From contig DUVS01000028.1 in the NCBI GenBank assembly GCA_012840925.1, positions 1 through 33,686 of the forward strand: a stretch of 33,686 bases of DNA, read 5' to 3'. The translations under genes and the position numbers were made by a program. Positions 26,102-33,686 of the stretch are shown here, piece by piece. Position 1 is the stretch's first letter, and each line of letters starts with the position of its first letter. The notes under the pieces are model-generated. The model was not told the DNA's origin and did no database searches. It saw nothing but the letters and a program-made list of their open reading frames with translations. This DNA is from Bacillota bacterium. GTDB lineage: Bacteria > Bacillota > Limnochordia > Darwinibacteriales > DTU012.

Positions 26102-27460
26102 TTATTTTCTTAGGACCGCATCCAATTTTTCGTCGGCACGTGCTCTGGCTTCCTGCAGATACTTGTTGGCCTGTTCAAGGGCAATAGGCATTGCATCCTC
26201 TAAGTTCGCTGCCCCAAGCCGTAACTGATCACGGGCTGGGGTGATGAAGTTATCCCAAACATACCCTAACTCTGGAACATAGCGGTTAGGATCTACAATT
26301 CCACCTTCAAGAGTCTCATAAACCAGACGCATGCCAGGGGGAACATTCTCATTGGTAAAATACAGTTCCCACGCTTCCGGTACGTCCACGGTAGGCATAC
26401 TGTACGGGCATGGAACCTCCACTTGCATTCTGGCAATCCAGCCATCGGGATCATAACTCATCCAGCGCAGGAAGGTGAATGCCTCTTCAGGATGCTTCGT
26501 TGTAGGTGAGATACCCATGTGGTCCACGATCAACGGTGTTGCCTGACGGACAGGCCCGCTTGGGTAGGGAACGATATCCCATTGTGACTCGTAGTTCTGG
26601 GTCCACCAGGACAGCGACCAGCTCCAGCCAACGTGGAACGCGGCCTTGTTTTGCATCCAAGGGGAAGTATTGCCATAGACATCATTAAATGCCGGGTGAG
26701 TCCAGGGGTTAAGCAAAGTGCCGTCAGCCAATCCGATGCTAACTGCTGCGTTTTCCCTTTCCCAACGGATGGCTGTCTTCAAAGCCTCAATGACACCTGG
26801 GTCATCCATCATCAGCCGGGTGCCGTCATAAGTCAATCCATCCCAGGTAACGCCCGGATGATAAGCGGCAGGCATAAAGGCCCAGAACATCCAGGGATCT
26901 TCCATCCCGTAGTAGCCTTGGGCCGGCCTGTTCATCCGCTGACATAATGCCCAGAGATCATCGAAAGTCCAGGGTGGCTGCGGCATACGCAGGCCAAAAT
27001 AGTTTAGCACATCCAAGTTCGCCACCAAGAAGCTGGCTTGCAGTTGGAACGGCAGACCGAAGAATCGCCCGCGTATCCTCATCGGATCGAGGGAGTTGCC
27101 CCAGAATTTGGACTCGTCAAATGTTGGATCATTTTCCAGAAACTCGGTAATATCTGCTACCCATTGGTTGTAGACATACATGTTGTTGTCCATCACCCAC
27201 AGTACATCGGGAAGAGTTCCGGCGGCAGCCAACGCCGTTATCCTGTCGTTGAACTGGCCTGCATCAACATATTCGTAGGTAACGACAATATTGGGATATT
27301 TCTGCATGAACGCCTCTAGCCGTGGTTCCTGCGGTTGGTCATCAGCTGCCCAACCCATGTACCACAGCTCCACAATGTCGCTTTGAGCATTGGCGATACC
27401 GGTCAGAGCTAATACCAATACCAACACCAGCATCAGATGCCATAGAGCTCGTTTTGCCAT
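26102..27460 (-). CDS. Extracellular sugar-binding protein of an ABC transporter (family 1)
   Basis: The 452-residue protein has a clear signal peptide with cleavage after ANA (residue 25). The mature protein starts QSDIVELWYMGWAADD and has KYPNIVVTYEYV, a TLPDVLWVMDNN segment and conserved PWTFDDLWALC and MGISPTTKHPEEAFTFLRWM, as in oligosaccharide-binding proteins of CUT1 importers. There is no lipobox Cys. I start it at MAKRAL, where AAGGAG precedes the ATG, and drop an 11-residue extension. It is the first structural gene after lacI and is set off by a stem-loop, consistent with the highest expression in the operon. Confidence 0.93.
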   Translation of the reverse strand: MAKRALWHLMLVLVLVLALTGIANAQSDIVELWYMGWAADDQPQEPRLEAFMQKYPNIVVTYEYVDAGQFNDRITALAAAGTLPDVLWVMDNNMYVYNQWVADITEFLENDPTFDESKFWGNSLDPMRIRGRFFGLPFQLQASFLVANLDVLNYFGLRMPQPPWTFDDLWALCQRMNRPAQGYYGMEDPWMFWAFMPAAYHPGVTWDGLTYDGTRLMMDDPGVIEALKTAIRWERENAAVSIGLADGTLLNPWTHPAFNDVYGNTSPWMQNKAAFHVGWSWSLSWWTQNYESQWDIVPYPSGPVRQATPLIVDHMGISPTTKHPEEAFTFLRWMSYDPDGWIARMQVEVPCPYSMPTVDVPEAWELYFTNENVPPGMRLVYETLEGGIVDPNRYVPELGYVWDNFITPARDQLRLGAANLEDAMPIALEQANKYLQEARARADEKLDAVLRK

Positions 27461-27541
27461 AGGAATCTCCTTTCTGAAATCTGAAGTATGCAAAATTGTT
27501 TTCAGCCTAGGAACCTATTTGCCTCAGTGAATCACCTCCAT

Positions 27542-28531
27542 CTATGTAGAGTTTCTCTTGACCAGCTTTGGCGACAGTATGATTTGTTCATGCTTCGCAC
27601 CAGGTTCTTGCAGTTTCTTAAGGATGATTTCAGCGCTGCGGATTCCCATCTCATAGTTCTGGATATCAATTGTGGTCAAGGGAGGATCTGTAATCTCAGT
27701 AACATTGAGATTATCGACACCCATCACAGCAATGTCAGCAGGAACCTTCAAACCCCGCTCTTTTAGTCCAGATAGAATCTCCAGTGCCATGCAGTCACAG
27801 AAGCAGAATACCGCACTGGGTTCGAGCCCTTGATCTAACGCTTCAAACAGACTGTACTTGGCATTTTGGTTGGCAGGTACGGTTTTGATCCACTTGGGAC
27901 TAATGTTTATGCCATGCTGCTGCATCGTGGTGAGAAACCCCTGCAAACGCTGCTCAGCACTGTAGTTGCGGGATGAGTTAATAAACAGTACCTTTTCATG
28001 GCCTTGCTCCAAAAGATGCTCTGCTGCCATTGCGCCCACTTTGAAATCGTCGCACACAACATAACTTGTATCAATACCGGGAATACTGCGGCCTACCAGG
28101 ACAAAGGGAACGGAATTCTTCTGCAGCCGTTCCACTACTTCAGGTTTACTCTGGACAGGAGCCAGGATCAGCCCATCAACCCTTTGCTCCAACAATACAG
28201 TCAATGCAGCCCATTCTTGATCGACTTCTTCGTATGAACTGCACAGAAGAATGTTGTAGCTGTGATCTTTGAGCACCTTTTCGATACCCGACACCACATT
28301 GGCGTAAAAGGGATTCTCAATGGTGGTAATCAAAACACCGATCACTTTGGTCTCACCCGACCACAAACCTTTAGCGAGCGAGCTGGCAACATACCCAATT
28401 TCCTCAGCTGCTTTGAGCACTTTTGCCCGAGTGATGGGGCTAACTTCACTGCGGTTATTGAGGGCTCTGGAAGCTGTGGCCAAGGATACACCACATCTTT
28501 TGGCTACATCCTTTAGAGTAGCAGGTGCCAT
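27542..28531 (-). CDS. LacI-family transcriptional regulator of the sugar locus
   Basis: The 329-residue protein has an N-terminal LacI helix-turn-helix (TLKDVAKRCGVSLATASRAL, 5-24) with hinge region near 50-60, then a periplasmic-binding-protein-like sensor domain with VIGVLIT, ENPFYANVVSGIE and VDGLILAP. The ATG has AAGGAG. It is the first gene of the leftward cluster, 81 nt upstream of the first binding-protein gene. The palindromes at 28600-28634 just upstream suggest that it represses its own operon and is released by the imported sugar. The inducer is unknown. Confidence 0.93.
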   Translation of the reverse strand: MAPATLKDVAKRCGVSLATASRALNNRSEVSPITRAKVLKAAEEIGYVASSLAKGLWSGETKVIGVLITTIENPFYANVVSGIEKVLKDHSYNILLCSSYEEVDQEWAALTVLLEQRVDGLILAPVQSKPEVVERLQKNSVPFVLVGRSIPGIDTSYVVCDDFKVGAMAAEHLLEQGHEKVLFINSSRNYSAEQRLQGFLTTMQQHGINISPKWIKTVPANQNAKYSLFEALDQGLEPSAVFCFCDCMALEILSGLKERGLKVPADIAVMGVDNLNVTEITDPPLTTIDIQNYEMGIRSAEIILKKLQEPGAKHEQIILSPKLVKRNST

Positions 28532-28599
28532 AACTTGATTCTCCTTTACATCTGCAAATGTTTTTGTTTACCTTGGTTTATACCTGAGTCTTACGCAGA

Positions 28600-28611
28600 T
28601 AACCTAGGTTA
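28600..28611. promoter_or_regulatory. Second palindrome upstream of lacI
   Basis: TAACCTAGGTTA is a perfect 12-bp palindrome centred 23 bp from the LacI-type operator. It could be a second operator or part of the promoter region. It matches the LacI-family consensus less well than its neighbour. Confidence 0.4.
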
Positions 28612-28622
28612 AAATTTAACAT

Positions 28623-28634
28623 GTAAACGTTTAC
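28623..28634. promoter_or_regulatory. LacI-family operator upstream of lacI
   Basis: GTAAACGTTTAC is a perfect 12-bp palindrome with the central CG typical of LacI-family operators. It lies 92 nt upstream of the lacI start, in the only sizeable intergenic region of the sugar locus. A fully convincing -35/-10 pair was not found nearby. Confidence 0.72.
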
Positions 28635-28694
28635 GGTTAATTAAAGTTTTCTCCTTTCTTAACAAATTTCCTTCACAAAATATCCCTTTCCTGG

Positions 28695-28730
28695 AAAAAA
28701 AAGACTATCGCCACGATGGCGATAGTCTTT
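28695..28730 (-). terminator. Rho-independent terminator of the glycolytic operon
   Basis: A perfect 14-bp stem AAAGACTATCGCCA/TGGCGATAGTCTTT with a 3-nt loop lies 21 nt after the eno stop. It is followed on the minus strand by a run of T residues (28695-28702). It separates the glycolytic operon from the lacI regulatory region. Confidence 0.92.
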
Positions 28731-28751
28731 CTGCTAAAGAACAGTACAGTT

Positions 28752-31602
<2,851 letters not shown>

Positions 31603-31625
31603 GAAAAAGCCTCCTATCCTCTCTA

Positions 31626-32378
31626 CTACTGCGTCTGGTAATGGACAATGGCAGTAAAGCCCTTCAGATCTAAGCTCGCACCACCAACTAGGGCGCCGTC
31701 AATCTCGGGTTGTGCCATCAGTTCCTGGATATTGTCCGGCTTTACACTACCTCCATATTGAATTCGGATTTGGTCAGCAACTTCCTGATCGAATATTTGG
31801 GCAATAGTCTTTCTGATAGTGCCAATCACCTGATTGGCGTCCTCTGCACTGGCTGTTTCCCCAGTCCCTATGGCCCAAATGGGTTCGTATGCAATCACAA
31901 CTTCCGGTACCTGCTCCCTGGCAACACCAGCAAAAGCTGCTTTGGTCTGGCTGACAACCACCGTCTCTGTTTCTCCGGCCTTGCGCTGAGCTAAGCTTTC
32001 GCCAACGCAGACAATGGGATGCAGCCCGTGTTTCAAAGCCAGATGCACCTTTTGATTGACCATGGCATCTGTTTCTCCAAAATGCTGCCGCCGCTCAGAA
32101 TGGCCGATGATCACATACGAACAACAGACATCAACCAACATCAATGGTGATATTTCCCCTGTGTAAGCCCCTCCTTCGGCAATACTGACATTCTGGGCGC
32201 CTATTTTCACTTTACTCATACCCAGGGCGCATACTGCTGACAGAGCGGTGAACGGCGGACAAACAACGACGTCAATCTCTAGATCCTGTACAGCCCGGTC
32301 AAGTGATTCACAAAGCTCAATGGCTTCAGAGACTGTCTTATGCATTTTCCAATTACCGGCAATAATAGGTTTACGCAC
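31626..32378 (-). CDS. tpiA: Triosephosphate isomerase
   Basis: This enzyme interconverts dihydroxyacetone phosphate and glyceraldehyde 3-phosphate. The 250-residue TIM barrel has NWKMHK (Lys11), IGHSERR (catalytic His93), AYEPIWAIGTG (catalytic Glu165) and the C-terminal phosphate-binding GALVGGASL. The GTG start has AGGAGG upstream. It follows pgk by 11 nt. Confidence 0.97.
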   Translation of the reverse strand: MRKPIIAGNWKMHKTVSEAIELCESLDRAVQDLEIDVVVCPPFTALSAVCALGMSKVKIGAQNVSIAEGGAYTGEISPLMLVDVCCSYVIIGHSERRQHFGETDAMVNQKVHLALKHGLHPIVCVGESLAQRKAGETETVVVSQTKAAFAGVAREQVPEVVIAYEPIWAIGTGETASAEDANQVIGTIRKTIAQIFDQEVADQIRIQYGGSVKPDNIQELMAQPEIDGALVGGASLDLKGFTAIVHYQTQ

Positions 32379-32389
32379 TCTACTTCCTC

Positions 32390-33574
32390 CTACTTGTCGT
32401 TAAGGGCAGCCACACCCGGTAGTTCCTTTCCTTCCAGGAACTCCAGTGATGCGCCTCCGCCGGTGGAAACATGGGTCATACGTTCAGCCACCCCGAATTG
32501 CTCAACTGCTGATGCAGAATCTCCACCGCCGATGATTGTAATTGCGCTACTGTCAGCTAAGGCTTGGGCAATCTTCTTGGTACCGTTGGCGAAGGCTTCC
32601 CATTCAAAGACACCCATTGGCCCGTTCCATACTACTGTAGCTGCCGACTTGATGGCGTCGCTGAACAGTTCAATCGTCCTGGGGCCAATATCCAAACCTT
32701 CCCAATCTGCCGGTATCTGGTCCGCTGGAACCACTTTGTTTTCAGCCTCGGCAGCAAATTCTCTGGCTACCACTATATCCATAGGCAGCAGCAGCTTAAC
32801 CTTCTTGGCCTCCGCCTGTTTCATCACATCGCGGCAGAAATCAATCCGCTCCGAATCTAAGAGCGATTTGCCAACTTCATATCCTTTCGCCTTCAGGAAG
32901 GTATATGCCATACCGCCGCCGATGATTAATGTATCTACTTTATTCAGCAACGACTCGATCACAGCGATCTTGTCTTTTACCTTTGCTCCACCCAGGATAG
33001 CTGCAAATGGCCGTTTCGGGTTGTTGACCGCACTGCCGAGGAATTTCAATTCCTTCTCCATCAAAAATCCGGCTACAGCAGGCAGATGCCGGGCTACCCC
33101 TTCGGTAGATGCATGGGCCCGGTGAGCAGTTCCAAAAGCATCATTGACATATAGGTCTCCCAATGATGCCAGCTTTTTGGCAAATTCGGGATCGTTGGCT
33201 TCCTCTTCTGCATAAAAGCGGACATTCTCCAAAAGCATGACGTCACCATCTTGCATCTTCTCAACCACAGCCGCCACTTCCGGCCCAACGCAATCATTGA
33301 CCTTGATTACGGGCTGATTGAGCAGTTCACCAAGGCGGCGGGCAACAGGATCCATCCGCATTGATTCAACAACCTGGCCCTTGGGGCGCCCCAGATGAGA
33401 CATGAGGATCACTTTGGCGCCTTGTTCCAGTAAATAGCGAATGCTGGGTAATGCCGCTGTAATGCGCGTATCATCGCTAATCTCGCCTTGTTCATTCATT
33501 GGCACGTTAAAATCCACCCTCATCAAGACGCGCTTACCCTTAACATCCACATCCTGGATCATTTTTTTGTTCAT
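32390..33574 (-). CDS. pgk: Phosphoglycerate kinase
   Basis: This enzyme makes ATP from 1,3-bisphosphoglycerate and ADP. The 394-residue protein has RVDFNVPM (19-26), [16 protein letters not shown], the hinge/nucleotide site [17 protein letters not shown] and [11 protein letters not shown] start it at [10 protein letters not shown], where GGGAGG precedes the ATG, and drop a 29-residue extension. It is the first glycolytic gene visible. A gap (GAPDH) gene may lie upstream, beyond the window. Confidence 0.97.
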   Translation of the reverse strand: MNKKMIQDVDVKGKRVLMRVDFNVPMNEQGEISDDTRITAALPSIRYLLEQGAKVILMSHLGRPKGQVVESMRMDPVARRLGELLNQPVIKVNDCVGPEVAAVVEKMQDGDVMLLENVRFYAEEEANDPEFAKKLASLGDLYVNDAFGTAHRAHASTEGVARHLPAVAGFLMEKELKFLGSAVNNPKRPFAAILGGAKVKDKIAVIESLLNKVDTLIIGGGMAYTFLKAKGYEVGKSLLDSERIDFCRDVMKQAEAKKVKLLLPMDIVVAREFAAEAENKVVPADQIPADWEGLDIGPRTIELFSDAIKSAATVVWNGPMGVFEWEAFANGTKKIAQALADSSAITIIGGGDSASAVEQFGVAERMTHVSTGGGASLEFLEGKELPGVAALNDK

Positions 33575-33621
33575 AACCACTACCTCCCTTGTACAATGGT
33601 GATGCAGACATACCATGTTAA

Positions 33622-33641
33622 TCAAAGTCATTGACCTTTGA
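33622..33641. promoter_or_regulatory. Imperfect inverted repeat upstream of pgk
   Basis: TCAAAGTCATTGACCTTTGA pairs TCAAAG-TCA with TGACCTTTGA with one bulged base. It lies about 50 nt upstream of the pgk start, where an operator could act. No clear -35/-10 pair was recognised beside it, and it does not match an operator I can name. Confidence 0.35.
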
Positions 33642-33686
33642 CAACCACATAGGAATTCCACTTCAGACAGTCTAATCTTCTCGTAA

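Noticed and set aside
32340-33125. Open frame of 261 codons on the plus strand
   Set aside because: It is fully antisense to pgk, has a low-complexity Ser/Ala/Thr-rich product and no ribosome binding site or family signature.

Overview
The window looks like a chromosomal segment of an uncultured anaerobic member of the Bacillota, possibly Limnochordia-like. This is inferred from gene order and protein style, not from a marker search. Supporting signs are strong GGAGG-type ribosome binding sites, frequent GTG/TTG starts, a murI-rph-rdgB cluster, a pgk-tpiA-gpmI-eno operon, and a LacI-controlled sugar locus with several permeases. The exported sugar-binding proteins show no lipobox and the cell wall amidase carries AMIN-type domains, which hints at a diderm envelope but does not prove it. 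No insertion sequence, CRISPR array or prophage was seen. Coding density is high, and no stretch over 300 bases lacks a gene.

Left part (1-6550): the 5' part of a tRNA-Leu and a complete tRNA-Lys are transcribed leftward from a near-consensus promoter. Rightward is rodA. Its 3' end overlaps that of a convergent gene for a membrane protein with an alkaline-phosphatase-like N-terminal domain. That gene is coupled by a 1-nt overlap to an upstream GT4 glycosyltransferase gene. Two rightward genes follow (a small DUF4363-like membrane protein and a YegS/DgkB-like lipid kinase), then a leftward tRNA operon in the order Pro-Gly-Arg-His.

Middle part (6560-13620): a leftward cell-wall and housekeeping cluster encodes amidase, a 58-codon GerMN-like ORF, murI, murD, rph and rdgB. 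Divergent from it are smpB and ssrA (tmRNA), the two partners of trans-translation. A terminator hairpin shared with the convergent secG closes this part.

Accessory carbohydrate locus (13632-28640, all leftward): in transcription order it encodes a LacI regulator, a sugar-binding protein, an intercistronic hairpin, a very large protein with two CBM-like modules fused to a solute-binding domain, permease pair 1, an NHL-propeller/TPR/Yip1 membrane protein, a DUF5696-like secreted protein, permease pair 2 and a cytoplasmic GH51 arabinofuranosidase. Most junctions overlap or are separated by fewer than 20 nt, so the cluster is very probably one operon. No ATPase gene is present, so a shared MsmX-type ATPase elsewhere is expected. 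The likely job is capture, import and cytoplasmic trimming of an arabinose-containing oligosaccharide. The NHL/Yip1 and DUF5696 proteins are the least understood parts and the best candidates for new biology here.

Right part (28695-33686): the glycolytic operon pgk-tpiA-gpmI-eno runs leftward and ends in a strong terminator. Its promoter region lies at the right edge and contains an imperfect inverted repeat.
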